From Kofleriaceae bacterium (GTDB taxonomy: Bacteria > Myxococcota_A > Polyangia > Haliangiales > Haliangiaceae), in the NCBI GenBank assembly GCA_018057825.1, contig JAGPCY010000019.1, forward strand, positions 110,068-174,067: a stretch of DNA of 64,000 nt, written 5' to 3'. Within the stretch, counting starts at the first letter, position 1; every line of letters begins with the position of its first letter. Positions 8,908 through 17,537 of this stretch are shown piece after piece. The position numbers and the translations under genes are program-made. The notes beneath the pieces are model-generated. The model searched no databases. It was not told the origin of the DNA and saw nothing but the letters and a program-made list of their open reading frames with translations.

Positions 8908-9921
8908 TCACGCCGGCGCGCGCGGCACGGTGACGGTGACGCGCAGCCCGCCCAGCGGCGAACGCGCGAAGGCCAACGTGCCGCCGTGGCGAGCCACGAT
9001 CGAGCGCACGATCGCCAGGCCCAGGCCGTGACCACCGGTGGTCCGGCTGCGCGACGGATCGAGGCGCGCCAGGCGGCGGCCCAGGAGGTCGAGCTCTCCG
9101 TCGGCCACTCCGGGCCCGGCGTCGTCGACGGTGATCACGGCGTCGCGGTCGGCGGCGGCCAGCGTGACCTCGACCGCGCCGTCGCCGGCGTGGCGGCGGG
9201 CGTTCGACAGCAGGTTGTCGAGCACCTGCTCGAGGCGCATGGCGTCGACGGTGGCGGTCACCGCGGTCAGCCGACAGGTCGCGATCGGCCCGCCGGTCAC
9301 CGCGGCCCGGGCCACCGCGGCCTCGACGAGCGGCGCCAGCTCGATCGGCGCGCGCTCCAGCTCGAGGTCGGGCTCATCGAGGGCGGCCAGGTCGCGCAGG
9401 TCGGCGGTCAGGCGCTCGAGGCGGGCCAGCTCGCGCTCGAGGAGCTCGAGCATGCGCGCGCGATCGCCGGTGCCGTGCTTGAGCGCCGCGCCCAGGCCGA
9501 GCAAGGTCGAGGTCGGGGTCGCCAGCTCGTGGGCCAGGTCGGCGAACAACCGGCGCCGCTCGCGATCGGCGCCGCGGATCTCGTCGAGCGAGCGGGCCAG
9601 GGCGTCGGCCATGGCTCGGAACCCGACGCGCAGCCCGAGGAAGTCCTTGCCCGCGGTGGCGGCCGGCAGCTCGGCGGAGAAGTCGCCGGCGGCCAGGCGG
9701 CGGTAGGCGTCGATCACCGGCACGGTCAAGCGCCCGACGACGAAGCGGGTGAGCAGGTAGACGATCGCGATCGGCACCGCGAGGAGCGCGAGCAACGCGA
9801 CGGTGGCGCCTGGGCTCGGCCGGGCCAGGGCCACGATCGCGAGCGCCAGCGCGAGCTGGGTCACGGCGGCGACCGCGGCCAGCTTGACCGGCAGCGACAG
9901 GCCGGCGCCGCGCGGGGTCAC
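8908..9921 (-). CDS. Two-component sensor histidine kinase
   Basis: A 337-residue protein. The GTG at 9921 overlaps the response regulator stop by 4 bases, so the pair is translationally coupled. Two membrane helices (about residues 11-33 and 40-60) are joined by a very short loop, leaving almost no periplasmic sensor. A HAMP-like segment follows at 62-115. The H-box is LAHELATPTSTL with His131. The N-box is DNLLSNARRHAG, then DAGPGVAD and GGHGLGLAIV for ATP binding. With so little outside the membrane, it probably senses a membrane or intramembrane signal. Confidence 0.9.
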   Translation of the reverse strand: MTPRGAGLSLPVKLAAVAAVTQLALALAIVALARPSPGATVALLALLAVPIAIVYLLTRFVVGRLTVPVIDAYRRLAAGDFSAELPAATAGKDFLGLRVGFRAMADALARSLDEIRGADRERRRLFADLAHELATPTSTLLGLGAALKHGTGDRARMLELLERELARLERLTADLRDLAALDEPDLELERAPIELAPLVEAAVARAAVTGGPIATCRLTAVTATVDAMRLEQVLDNLLSNARRHAGDGAVEVTLAAADRDAVITVDDAGPGVADGELDLLGRRLARLDPSRSRTTGGHGLGLAIVRSIVARHGGTLAFARSPLGGLRVTVTVPRAPA

Positions 9922-10601
9922 GCCGCCCCCAGGCGATACCCGGCGCCCGCGACCGCGTGGATCGGCGCGGCGGTGGCGGTCGCGGCCTCGAGCTTGCGCC
10001 GCAGGCGGGTGACGTGGCAGTCGACGTTGCGGGCGTAGCCGTCGTTGCTGGTGCCGAAGACGTCGCGCAGGAGCTGGCGGCGGGTCAGGACCACGCCGGG
10101 CTGGCGGACCAGCTCCCACAGGAGCGCGAACTCGGTCGGGGTCAGGGCCAGCCGACGCTCGCCGACCACCGCCTCGCGCCGCCCGCGATCGACGACGATC
10201 GCGCCCCAGCGCGCGATCGCGCCACCCGGCTCGCCCAGGCGGCGCGCGACCGCCGCCAGCCGGGCCAGGAGGATCGGCGGCGCGAAGGGCTTCACCACGT
10301 AGTCGTCGGCGCCGGCGTCGAGCCCGATCACGACGTCGGCGTCGGCGCCGCGGGCGGTCACCATGACCACGCCCGGGGTCGGCTGGAACCGAGCGCGCAG
10401 CTCGCGGCACACCTCGAGGCCATCGCCGCCGGGCAGGTTCAGGTCGAGCACGACCAGCGCCGGGCGGGTCCGGGTGGCGGCGGCCAGGGCGGCGGCGCCG
10501 TCGCCGACCGCCTCGACGACGTAGCCGGCGGCGGCCAGGTGACAGGCCGTGACCTCGCGCAGGGCCAGATCGTCCTCGACCAGGAGGACCCGATGCGACA
10601 T
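9918..10601 (-). CDS. OmpR/PhoB-family response regulator
   Basis: A 227-residue protein. The receiver domain (1-115) shows the acidic pair ED at 9-11, the phospho-acceptor Asp53 in VVLDLNLPG and the conserved lysine in VVKPFA. The C-terminal winged helix (about 130-225) has LTPTEFALLWEL and the recognition helix region NVDCHVTRLRRKLE. It is coupled to the downstream kinase. A TACCGT box seven bases before the ATG suggests a near-leaderless mRNA. Targets are not evident. Confidence 0.93.
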   Translation of the reverse strand: MSHRVLLVEDDLALREVTACHLAAAGYVVEAVGDGAAALAAATRTRPALVVLDLNLPGGDGLEVCRELRARFQPTPGVVMVTARGADADVVIGLDAGADDYVVKPFAPPILLARLAAVARRLGEPGGAIARWGAIVVDRGRREAVVGERRLALTPTEFALLWELVRQPGVVLTRRQLLRDVFGTSNDGYARNVDCHVTRLRRKLEAATATAAPIHAVAGAGYRLGAA

Positions 10602-10608
10602 CGGTGGG

Positions 10609-10614
10609 ACGGTA
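10609..10614 (-). promoter_or_regulatory. -10-like box of the two-component operon
   Basis: TACCGT on the minus strand, seven bases before the ATG at 10601. Confidence 0.4.
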
Positions 10615-10663
10615 CCATCGGTCGCGGCGCGGTCGGCGGTGGCGCGGCGGCGGGTCGATGCGC

Positions 10664-10669
10664 TACCAA
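10664..10669 (+). promoter_or_regulatory. -10-like box, leaderless spacing
   Basis: TACCAA, six bases before the ATG at 10676. This supports that ATG over the in-frame ATG at 10658. Confidence 0.4.
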
Positions 10670-10675
10670 CCGAGG

Positions 10676-12418
10676 ATGCGCCGCTCGCTCGCCCTCGCCG
10701 CCCTCGCCGTCGCCGCTTGCGCCTCCCGGGCCGCGGCGCCGCGCGACCTGACCACGACCAGCGAGCGCTCGGGCTGGGTGAAGACCGGTCGTCACGACGA
10801 GACCGTGCGGCTGTGCCACGACCTGGCCGCGGCCCACCCGCGCGAGGCCCGGTGCGAGGTGTTCGGCACGACGCCCTCGGGCCGGCCGATGGTCGCGGTG
10901 GTCCTCGGGCGCGCCGACCTGCCCGCCGACGCGCCGGTCCTGTTCGCGCTGGCCGGGATCCACGCCGGCGAGATCGACGGCAAGGACGCCGGGTTCGCGT
11001 TCGCCCGCGATCTGCTGACCGGCGCGGTGGCGCCCGGGGCCCTGGCGCGGATCCGCGTCGTGTTCGTCCCGACCTTCAACGTCGACGGCCACGAGCGGTT
11101 CGGCCCCAACCATCGGCCCAACCAGCGCGGCCCCGAGGAGATGGGGTTCCGCACCACCGCCACCGGCCTCAACCTGAACCGCGATTTCATCAAGGCCGAC
11201 GCGCCCGAGATGCGCGCGCTCCTGGCGCTGTGGGCGCGGTGGGAACCGACGCTGTTCGTCGACCTGCACGCCACCGACGGCGCGAAGTTCGAGCACGACA
11301 TCGCGGTGATGGTCGCGCCCAAGGCCGGGCGCGGCGATGACCTCGAGGCGGCGGCCCGGGCGCTGCAGGCCCGCGTCCTCGACCGCATGACCGCGCGCGG
11401 CCATCTGCCCCTCGGCTTCTACCCGTCCTTCGACGAGCACGACGACCCGGCCTCGGGCTTCACCGACGGCGAGGCGCCGCCGCGGTTCTCGCACTTCTAC
11501 GCCGCGGCCCGCGACCGCCTGGGCGTCCTGGTCGAGACCCACTCGTGGCGGCCGTACCGCGAGCGCGTCGCCTCGACCCGAGCGGTGCTCGAGGAGCTGG
11601 TGGCGGCGATGGTGACCGACGGCGCGGCCTGGCAGCGGGCCACGCGCACCGCCGAGACCACCACCCTGGCCGGCCGCCAGGTCGTGCTGCTGTCGCAAGG
11701 AGACCCGGCGCGACCGCGGGAGATCGAGTTCCGCGGCTACGCCTATCAGCGCGTGCCGTCGGAGGTGTCGGGCGGCTTGTGGACGCAGTACGACGAGACC
11801 ACGCCGGCGATCTGGCGCGTGCCGCTGCGCGATCAGCTCGTCGCCGCGGCCACGGTGACCGCGCCCAAGGCCGGCTACGTGATCGACGGCGGCTGGGCGG
11901 CGCAGGTCGCGCCGCTCCTCGAGCTGCACGGCATCCGCTGGCGAGCGGTCGCCGACGGCGCGCGCCTCGACGCCGAGGTCTGGCGCCTGCCCAAGGCCGA
12001 GCTCGGCCGCACCGTCGAGGGTCGCACCACGGTCAAGGTGACCGGCGCGTGGACGCGCGAGCCGCGGGTCGTGACCCGGGGCGCGATCTACGTGCCGCTG
12101 GACCAGCCGCGCGCGCGCCTGATCCTGCACTTGCTCGAGCCGTCGGCGCCCGACGCGCTGGTGGCGTGGGGGATGTGGAACGCCGCCTTCGAGCAGAAGG
12201 AGTACATGGAGGGCTACGTCGCCGAGGAGCTCGCCCGCACGATGCTGGCCGATCCGGCGGTCAAGGCGGCCTTCGATCAGGCCCTCACCGATCCGGCGTT
12301 CGCCGCCAGCGCCGACCGCCGCCTCGACTGGTTCTACCGTCGCAGCCCGGCGTGGGACGAGCGGGTCGGGCTGATCCCGGTGTTCCGCGTCGACGCCGCG
12401 CCGCCAGCCGCGCCGTAG
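10676..12418 (+). CDS. M14-family zinc carboxypeptidase, lipoprotein
   Basis: A 580-residue protein with lipobox AVAAC at Cys15. The M14 zinc motif HxxE is in GIHAGEIDGKDAG. The family NLNRDF substrate-carboxylate motif is present, and a third zinc ligand is likely in FVDLHATDGAKF. GVLVETHSWRPYRERV would supply the catalytic Glu region. Such exported peptidases trim cell-wall or dietary peptides. A C-terminal region of about 200 residues has no named motif. It diverges from the two-component operon with a 74-bp gap. A second ATG at 10658 would extend the protein by six residues. Confidence 0.85.
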   Translation: MRRSLALAALAVAACASRAAAPRDLTTTSERSGWVKTGRHDETVRLCHDLAAAHPREARCEVFGTTPSGRPMVAVVLGRADLPADAPVLFALAGIHAGEIDGKDAGFAFARDLLTGAVAPGALARIRVVFVPTFNVDGHERFGPNHRPNQRGPEEMGFRTTATGLNLNRDFIKADAPEMRALLALWARWEPTLFVDLHATDGAKFEHDIAVMVAPKAGRGDDLEAAARALQARVLDRMTARGHLPLGFYPSFDEHDDPASGFTDGEAPPRFSHFYAAARDRLGVLVETHSWRPYRERVASTRAVLEELVAAMVTDGAAWQRATRTAETTTLAGRQVVLLSQGDPARPREIEFRGYAYQRVPSEVSGGLWTQYDETTPAIWRVPLRDQLVAAATVTAPKAGYVIDGGWAAQVAPLLELHGIRWRAVADGARLDAEVWRLPKAELGRTVEGRTTVKVTGAWTREPRVVTRGAIYVPLDQPRARLILHLLEPSAPDALVAWGMWNAAFEQKEYMEGYVAEELARTMLADPAVKAAFDQALTDPAFAASADRRLDWFYRRSPAWDERVGLIPVFRVDAAPPAAP

Positions 12419-13090
12419 CTAGGCGCCCGCCGCGAACTCGCGATCGTGCCAGGCCGGCAGCTCGCCGAGCCGATCGAAGACGACGTCGGCGCCGGCGGCC
12501 TCGAGGGTGGCGCGGTCGTCGCCGCCGGTGGTCACCGCCACCACCCGCGCGCCACAGGCCCGCGCCGCCGCGACGTCATGGACGGTGTCGCCGACCACCA
12601 CCGCGACGTCGCCCGGTCCGACGCCGGCCCGGGCCTTGGCCGCAGCGACCAGCGCCGGGCGCTCGAGGGCGTCGCAGCCGTAGCCGCCGAAACCGAAGTA
12701 GCCGTCGAGCCCGGCGACCGCCAGCTTGGCCCGGGCTCCGGCGGCGATGTTGCCGGTGGCGACGCCCAGGCGGACCTCGGGTCGGCCGGCCAACCAGCGC
12801 AGCACGTCGGCGACGTCGGGCAGGACCCGCAACGACCCGGGCAGCCCGCGCTCGAGCTCGGCGACGTAGTCGGCCAGGACCGCGTCGGTCTCGCCGGGCT
12901 CCGGAGCCCTGCCGAGGGCGCGGTCGAACATGGTGGCGACGATCCAGCCGTCGGTGCGCCCGGCGAAGGCGATGCCGGCGGTGGCGTCGGCGACGCCGTA
13001 GCGGGCCGACATCACCGCGGTCAAGGCCCGACTGCCGGCGCCGCCGGCGCGGACCAAGGTCCCGTCGATGTCGAACAGGTAGGCGATCAC
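12419..13090 (-). CDS. HAD-family phosphatase, phosphoglycolate-phosphatase-like
   Basis: A 223-residue protein starting at a GTG that overlaps the upstream protease stop by 4 bases. HAD motif I is FDIDGTL with Asp7 and Asp9. Motif II is GVATGN, and motif IV is VVGDTVHDVAAA. The helical cap sits between motifs I and II, as in Gph-type enzymes. It should dephosphorylate a small metabolite. The gene is convergent with the M14 peptidase with no spacing, the two stops abutting. Confidence 0.88.
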   Translation of the reverse strand: MIAYLFDIDGTLVRAGGAGSRALTAVMSARYGVADATAGIAFAGRTDGWIVATMFDRALGRAPEPGETDAVLADYVAELERGLPGSLRVLPDVADVLRWLAGRPEVRLGVATGNIAAGARAKLAVAGLDGYFGFGGYGCDALERPALVAAAKARAGVGPGDVAVVVGDTVHDVAAARACGARVVAVTTGGDDRATLEAAGADVVFDRLGELPAWHDREFAAGA

Positions 13091-14133
13091 GGCGTCGGGC
13101 GCCGCGCCCAGCGCTGGGCCACGGTCAAGAGGCCGTCGAAGGTGTCGCGCAAGGCCCAGGCCCGCTCGGCCGGGGTGGTCAACGAGCCGACGCGCAGGAG
13201 GCCGGCGCCGAACGCGTCGCGGATGCCGGCGCAGCTCGACGAGGCCTCGAGCTTGGTCGAGGTCGCCTGGTAGATCTTGAAGCAGCCCTCGTGATCGCCG
13301 CGGTTGTAGACCGGCGCGCCGATCGAGATCGCGGCGTCGATGGCCTGCACCGCCTCGGCCACCGCGGTCGGATCACAGCCGTCGAAGATCGCCACCGGGT
13401 GCTCGGGGACCTTGCGGACGATCGTGACGCCGTCGACGACGATCTCGGGGGCGCGCGGGCGGGTCAGCGCCGCGAACTCGCCGACCGCCATCGGCCGCGG
13501 TCGCTTGGCCAGCGCCGCGACGTCGTTGGACGGCACGCCGAAGTTGAGGTTCTGGCCCTCGGTGAACACCGCGGTCGACACGCCGATGACCTCGCCGGCG
13601 GCGTTGAACAGCGGGCCGCCGCTCGAGCCCTGGGAGATCGGCGCCGAGATCTGCAGCAGCGTCAGGCCGGGCGCGAGCTGGCGCACCGACGAGATCAGCC
13701 CGTCGGACACGGTGTAGTCGAGGACGCCCAGGGGGTTGCCGATCGCCAGCACCGGATCGCCGGCGGCGACCTGGGCGCTGTCGCCGAGCGGCAAGGCCGG
13801 CAGCGGCGTCGGCCGCGCGACCCGCAGGAGCGCCAGGTCGTGCTCGGGATCGAAGGCGACGATCTCGTCGACGGCGATGGTGGTGCCATCGAGGAGCTTG
13901 ACCCGGATGACGTCCATGGCCGCGACGACGTGGAGGTTGGTCACGACCACGCCGGCCGGATCGATCACGAAGCCGGTGCCGACCCGCTCGTCGCCGGCCT
14001 CGATACGGACGATCGCCGGCTTGGAGCGCTCGACGATCTGCTTGGGCGTCAACGCCGCGGGCGGCGCCGGCGCAGGGCGGCTCCCGGGACCACAGCCGAA
14101 GACCAGCAAGGCAGCGACGGCGAGACGGCGCAC
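13087..14133 (-). CDS. Trypsin-like serine protease, lipoprotein (DegP-like core, no PDZ)
   Basis: A 348-residue protein with GTG start and lipobox LVFGC at Cys14. The catalytic triad is visible: His68 in TNLHVV, Asp99 in DPEHDLALL and Ser171 in GSSGGPLF. The protease domain ends near residue 215. No PDZ domain follows; instead there are about 130 residues with three cysteines and helical character. The start is fixed by a -10 box six bases upstream. It forms a two-gene operon with the HAD phosphatase. An envelope quality-control role is plausible. Confidence 0.88.
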   Translation of the reverse strand: MRRLAVAALLVFGCGPGSRPAPAPPAALTPKQIVERSKPAIVRIEAGDERVGTGFVIDPAGVVVTNLHVVAAMDVIRVKLLDGTTIAVDEIVAFDPEHDLALLRVARPTPLPALPLGDSAQVAAGDPVLAIGNPLGVLDYTVSDGLISSVRQLAPGLTLLQISAPISQGSSGGPLFNAAGEVIGVSTAVFTEGQNLNFGVPSNDVAALAKRPRPMAVGEFAALTRPRAPEIVVDGVTIVRKVPEHPVAIFDGCDPTAVAEAVQAIDAAISIGAPVYNRGDHEGCFKIYQATSTKLEASSSCAGIRDAFGAGLLRVGSLTTPAERAWALRDTFDGLLTVAQRWARRPTP

Positions 14134-14139
14134 CTGGCT

Positions 14140-14145
14140 AGCCTA
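14140..14145 (-). promoter_or_regulatory. -10 box of a leaderless promoter
   Basis: TAGGCT on the minus strand, exactly six bases before the GTG at 14133. Confidence 0.55.
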
Positions 14146-14193
14146 CCACCGACCGCCGTGCCGGCACGCGCTAGCCAACGACGGATCACGGCG

Positions 14194-15936
14194 TCACCAC
14201 AGCGCCGCGCCGACCACGCGGGCCAGGCCACGCCAGGTCGGCGCCGCCTCCTGCTGGACCAGGCGCCGCGCGACCGCGACTGCCTTGGGGTTGCCGGTGA
14301 ACCACAGCGGCTCGGGTCGCACCACCAGGGGGCCGCGCACGATCGCCTTGTCGATGCCCTCGAGCAGGTACGTGTTGTGGACCCAGCCCAGGCCGGACTG
14401 GATGTCGCGCAGGCTGGCCGATGGGTGACCGCCCCACGGCAGCGAGCCGACGCCGTAGCCCAGCGCCGGCCAGTGGTTGACCGCGACGGTGCCGTAGCGC
14501 AGCTCGGTGATCGCGCGCTCGAGGGCGGGCGCGACCGCGGGATCGCGCTCGAGCCCGGGCGGCAGGAACAGCGCCGCGTTGAGCGTGCCCCACAGCCGAT
14601 CGTTGCAGAAGCTGGTGGCGGCGGCCAGGAACTCGACCGGCTCGACGGCCGGCAGGACGACGTCGGACACCACGCCGCAGAACGGCTCGACGGTGAACAC
14701 CGGGTCGGCGGCCGCCGGGTCGACGCCGCGCAGTATGGTCCACGGCAATTCGTCGGCGCCGGCGCTCCCGGGGATGAGCAGGTCGCGCCCGGCGGTCAGC
14801 CGGGCGTAGCGCTCGGCGGCGCCCGGGTAATAGGCGTAGCGCGGCGGGGTCGCGCCCAGCGCGCGCGCCACCAGGCCCCAGAACGCGTCGTGCTGGGCCC
14901 AGCCGCGCGCGGTGATCACGACCTTGGCGGCGTTGCAGTTGAACGACGCGTTGTTGGTGATCATGGTCGCCAGGTTGATCGCCATCGCCGCCAGCTCGCC
15001 GTCGCGGTAGTCGGCCGGGACGATCACCACCGGGCTGACGTTGCCGAGCTCGCTCGAGATCGGCTTGCCCAGGACCGGCTCGCCGGCGGCTCGGCGACGC
15101 TCGCGCTCGGGGCCGGGCGGCCCCCATACGATGCGATCGTGGGTCTCGGCCGAGCCGGTGAGGTGGACGTCGTCGACGGCGTCGTGCTCGACCAGGTACT
15201 GCCCGACCTCGGCGCCGCCGTAGACGATGCGCAGCACCCCGGCGTCGACCAGCGGCCCCAGGGCGCGCTCGAGGATCGGCCCGACCCACTCGTTGACCGG
15301 GTTCATCTTGAGCAGGCACACGTAGCCCTCGACGACCAGCTTCGACAGCACGTCCATCGGCGGGATGGACGACACGTTGCCGGCGCCGAGGATGAGCGAC
15401 ACCCCACCCTCGGGCGCGCGCTGACGGTAGAAGCCGGCCTGGCGACGGACCGCGTCGGCGCGATCGATGCCCGGCGCCAAAAGGACGCTGCCGCGGAACC
15501 CGAGGAAGGCCAGGCGATCGAAGGCGCTGACCGGGAAGGCGTCGATCTCGACCCGGCCGTCGGCGCGCACGCAGCCGCCGGTGCCCAGGGGCGGCCGGCC
15601 GCTCCGGGCGATCGCGTCGAGGCTGTCGGCGTAGAGCCGGGCCAGCCGCACGGTCGGCAGCGGTCCGCTGATCCACTCCTCGGCCTGGTCGACGCCGCGC
15701 AGGCGCTTGGCGCGACAACCGGCGGCGACCCAGGCGTCGGCGCAGTCGGCGAGGCGCGGCAGGCAGGACCGGACCAGCGCGGCCTTGGCCGCCGGCGCGG
15801 TGCGCGCGAACCGGCGGGCGTTGTCGCGCAGCGCCGCCAGGGCGTGATCGAGGGCGCGGCGCTCGGTCGGCATCGCGCTGGTGGTCGGCGGGATGGGCGC
15901 GGCGTCGTGCCGCGGACGCGCGGCGGGCGTGATCAT
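14194..15936 (-). CDS. Aldehyde dehydrogenase family protein
   Basis: A 580-residue protein, longer than the usual 480-500. ISSELGNVSPVVIV corresponds to the ELGGKSP motif carrying the general-base Glu, and NASFNCNAAKVV holds the likely catalytic Cys. LTGSAETHDRIVWG matches the FTGS NAD-binding region. The N-terminal 60 residues are extra. The ATG at 15936 is preferred because a -10 box precedes it by six bases. It is a single-gene unit divergent from a lipoprotein. The substrate is unknown. Confidence 0.85.
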   Translation of the reverse strand: MITPAARPRHDAAPIPPTTSAMPTERRALDHALAALRDNARRFARTAPAAKAALVRSCLPRLADCADAWVAAGCRAKRLRGVDQAEEWISGPLPTVRLARLYADSLDAIARSGRPPLGTGGCVRADGRVEIDAFPVSAFDRLAFLGFRGSVLLAPGIDRADAVRRQAGFYRQRAPEGGVSLILGAGNVSSIPPMDVLSKLVVEGYVCLLKMNPVNEWVGPILERALGPLVDAGVLRIVYGGAEVGQYLVEHDAVDDVHLTGSAETHDRIVWGPPGPERERRRAAGEPVLGKPISSELGNVSPVVIVPADYRDGELAAMAINLATMITNNASFNCNAAKVVITARGWAQHDAFWGLVARALGATPPRYAYYPGAAERYARLTAGRDLLIPGSAGADELPWTILRGVDPAAADPVFTVEPFCGVVSDVVLPAVEPVEFLAAATSFCNDRLWGTLNAALFLPPGLERDPAVAPALERAITELRYGTVAVNHWPALGYGVGSLPWGGHPSASLRDIQSGLGWVHNTYLLEGIDKAIVRGPLVVRPEPLWFTGNPKAVAVARRLVQQEAAPTWRGLARVVGAALW

Positions 15937-15942
15937 GATCGC

Positions 15943-15948
15943 ATCGTA
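15943..15948 (-). promoter_or_regulatory. -10 box of a leaderless promoter
   Basis: TACGAT on the minus strand, exactly six bases before the ATG at 15936. Confidence 0.55.
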
Positions 15949-15987
15949 GCGCGCGCGCGGTCCGCCCTGCGCCGCCGCCGCGGCTGG

Positions 15988-15993
15988 TAAGCT
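15988..15993 (+). promoter_or_regulatory. -10 box of a leaderless promoter
   Basis: TAAGCT, exactly six bases before the ATG at 16000. It lies back to back with the aldehyde dehydrogenase promoter. Confidence 0.55.
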
Positions 15994-15999
15994 CGGCAG

Positions 16000-16896
16000 A
16001 TGCGCTCGTTCTTCGTCGCCGCCGCGGCGCTCGCGGTCGGCTGTGGCTTCGATCCCGTCGGCACCGCGACCGACGCCGACGTCACGACCGACGCGCGGCA
16101 GGACGCCCCGCCGACCGACGCGCCGGCGATCGACGCCCCGGCGATCGACGCCCCGGCGATCGACGCCACCGGCCCCGATCGCGACGGCGACGGCGTGGCC
16201 GACGCGATGGACAACTGCCCCGACCTGGCCAACCAGACCCAGCACGACGAGGACGGCGACGGCGACGGCGACGTGTGCGATAGCTGTCCGCACCTGCCGG
16301 ACCCCCAGGTCGACGCCGACGGTGATGGCGTGGGCGACGACTGCGATCCGTCAACCACCGCCGCCCACAGCATCGTGTTCTTCGACGGCTTCGGCGACAA
16401 CCGCAACGGCTGGTCGGTCGGCGGCTCGCGCTGGGGCCTGGCCGACGACGAGCTGGTCCTGACCGCGGGCGGCCCCGAGATCATCATGCTGCCGGCCGGC
16501 GCGGGCGCGTTCGGGACCGGCCACTTCGTCGAGACCGCCTTCGAGATCACGACGCTCACCGACGGCTTCGCCGGCGTGCACTTCGCGGCCACCACCACCG
16601 GCGCCGACGGCCACACCTGCGCCGCGCGCCGGCTCGGTAGCCAGGACCAGCAGGTGCTGCGCCGGCAGTTGACCGGCGTCGAGGTCACCGGGTCGTACAG
16701 CAACCGGTTCGCGGTCGGCGACGTCGTCGAGCTGCAAGGCGACGCCGCCCCGACCATGGTGACCTGCCTGGGCGAGCACCGCGGTCAGCTCTTGACCCGC
16801 AGCTACGGCGACGTCGCGATCGGCACCTCGGTCGGGCTGCGCGGCACCTGGGGCGTGCGCTTCCGCTACCTGATCGTGTACCGCCAGAACGGCTGA
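16000..16896 (+). CDS. Lipoprotein with thrombospondin type 3 calcium repeats
   Basis: A 298-residue protein with lipobox LAVGC at Cys15. An APAIDAPAIDAPAID spacer follows, encoded by a 15-bp tandem repeat near 16117-16160. Residues about 63-120 carry two thrombospondin type 3-like calcium loops (DRDGDGVADAMDNCPD and VDADGDGVGDDCD). The remaining 175 residues look like a beta-sandwich of the concanavalin/LamG kind (FFDGFGDNRNGWSVGG at its start). It should sit on the cell surface and may bind carbohydrate or another surface partner. No enzyme motif is visible. Confidence 0.75.
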   Translation: MRSFFVAAAALAVGCGFDPVGTATDADVTTDARQDAPPTDAPAIDAPAIDAPAIDATGPDRDGDGVADAMDNCPDLANQTQHDEDGDGDGDVCDSCPHLPDPQVDADGDGVGDDCDPSTTAAHSIVFFDGFGDNRNGWSVGGSRWGLADDELVLTAGGPEIIMLPAGAGAFGTGHFVETAFEITTLTDGFAGVHFAATTTGADGHTCAARRLGSQDQQVLRRQLTGVEVTGSYSNRFAVGDVVELQGDAAPTMVTCLGEHRGQLLTRSYGDVAIGTSVGLRGTWGVRFRYLIVYRQNG

Positions 16897-16946
16897 CCGC
16901 GGCGGCGGCCCTGGTGCCGACCGGCCGGCTCTGATACTCACCGCCG

Positions 16947-17252
16947 ATGCCCCTCACCGGAAAGCAGCGGCGCCACCTGCGGGCGCTCGGCCACGACCTC
17001 GCGCCGATCGCTCAGGTCGGCAAGGGCGGGGTGTCGGACGCCGTGATCGCCGCGGTCGATCAGGCGCTGACCGATCACGAGCTGGTGAAGATCCGGCTGC
17101 TCGAGTCGGTCGAGGTGCCGCGCGACGACGCCGCCGCGCTCCTGGCCGGCCGGACCGGCGCCGAGATCGCCCAGGTGCTCGGTCGGACCATCCTTTTGTA
17201 CCGGCCCGATCCCGACGAGCCCCGCATCACGCTGCCGCGGTCGCGCGGGTAG
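16947..17252 (+). CDS. yhbY: YhbY-family (CRM domain) RNA-binding protein
   Basis: A 101-residue protein, the full length of a stand-alone CRM domain. It opens with LTGKQRRHLRALGHDLAP, has the GKGGVSDAVIAAVDQAL segment matching the GxxG RNA-contact loop, and ends with the GRTILLYRP strand. YhbY associates with pre-50S ribosomal particles. A GATACT box lies eight bases before the ATG. The gene stands alone between the lipoprotein and a structured intergenic element. Confidence 0.92.
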   Translation: MPLTGKQRRHLRALGHDLAPIAQVGKGGVSDAVIAAVDQALTDHELVKIRLLESVEVPRDDAAALLAGRTGAEIAQVLGRTILLYRPDPDEPRITLPRSRG

Positions 17253-17266
17253 CGCGGGCGCGGGCC

Positions 17267-17432
17267 TTAGGGCCCGCGAATGAACAAGCCGGTCGAAGAT
17301 CGCGGTCGAGGCGCCCGGATGGCAAGGCGCGAGGAGCGGCGCACACTCTCGGTGTGAAACCGACGAGCAACGCCGCCAGCCGGGATGGATCGGCCGCGAG
17401 ATCGGCTGAGTTGTTCTTTCGCGGGCCCTTAA
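17267..17432. repeat. 166-bp nested inverted-repeat element
   Basis: The ends are near-perfect inverted copies: GGGCCCGCGAATGAACAA at 17270-17287 and its complement, one mismatch in 18, at 17411-17428, each with TTA or TTAA outside. Inside, further paired segments nest in order. GATCGCGG pairs with CCGCGAGATC near the arms (2-base bulge), CCCGGATGGC with GCCAGCCGGG (one mismatch), and a small hairpin CACAC-N5-GTGTG sits at the centre. No convincing protein is encoded. It fills the gap between yhbY and the polyphosphate operon. It could be a MITE-like repeat or a structured RNA. Confidence 0.75.
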
Positions 17433-17537
17433 CCTCCCCGAGCGCGGCGGGTCGGAACCGTGGTCGAGGCGCGCGCGCGCCCGCCCGTCTGTGACATGCT
17501 CGCTACCACCCGATGGCGCCCCGCCGTCGGCCCCGCA

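Noticed and set aside
11545..15990. A 1481-codon plus-strand open frame
   Set aside because: It runs antisense to the HAD, protease and aldehyde dehydrogenase genes and has the Arg/Ala/Gly-rich composition of a GC-rich shadow frame.
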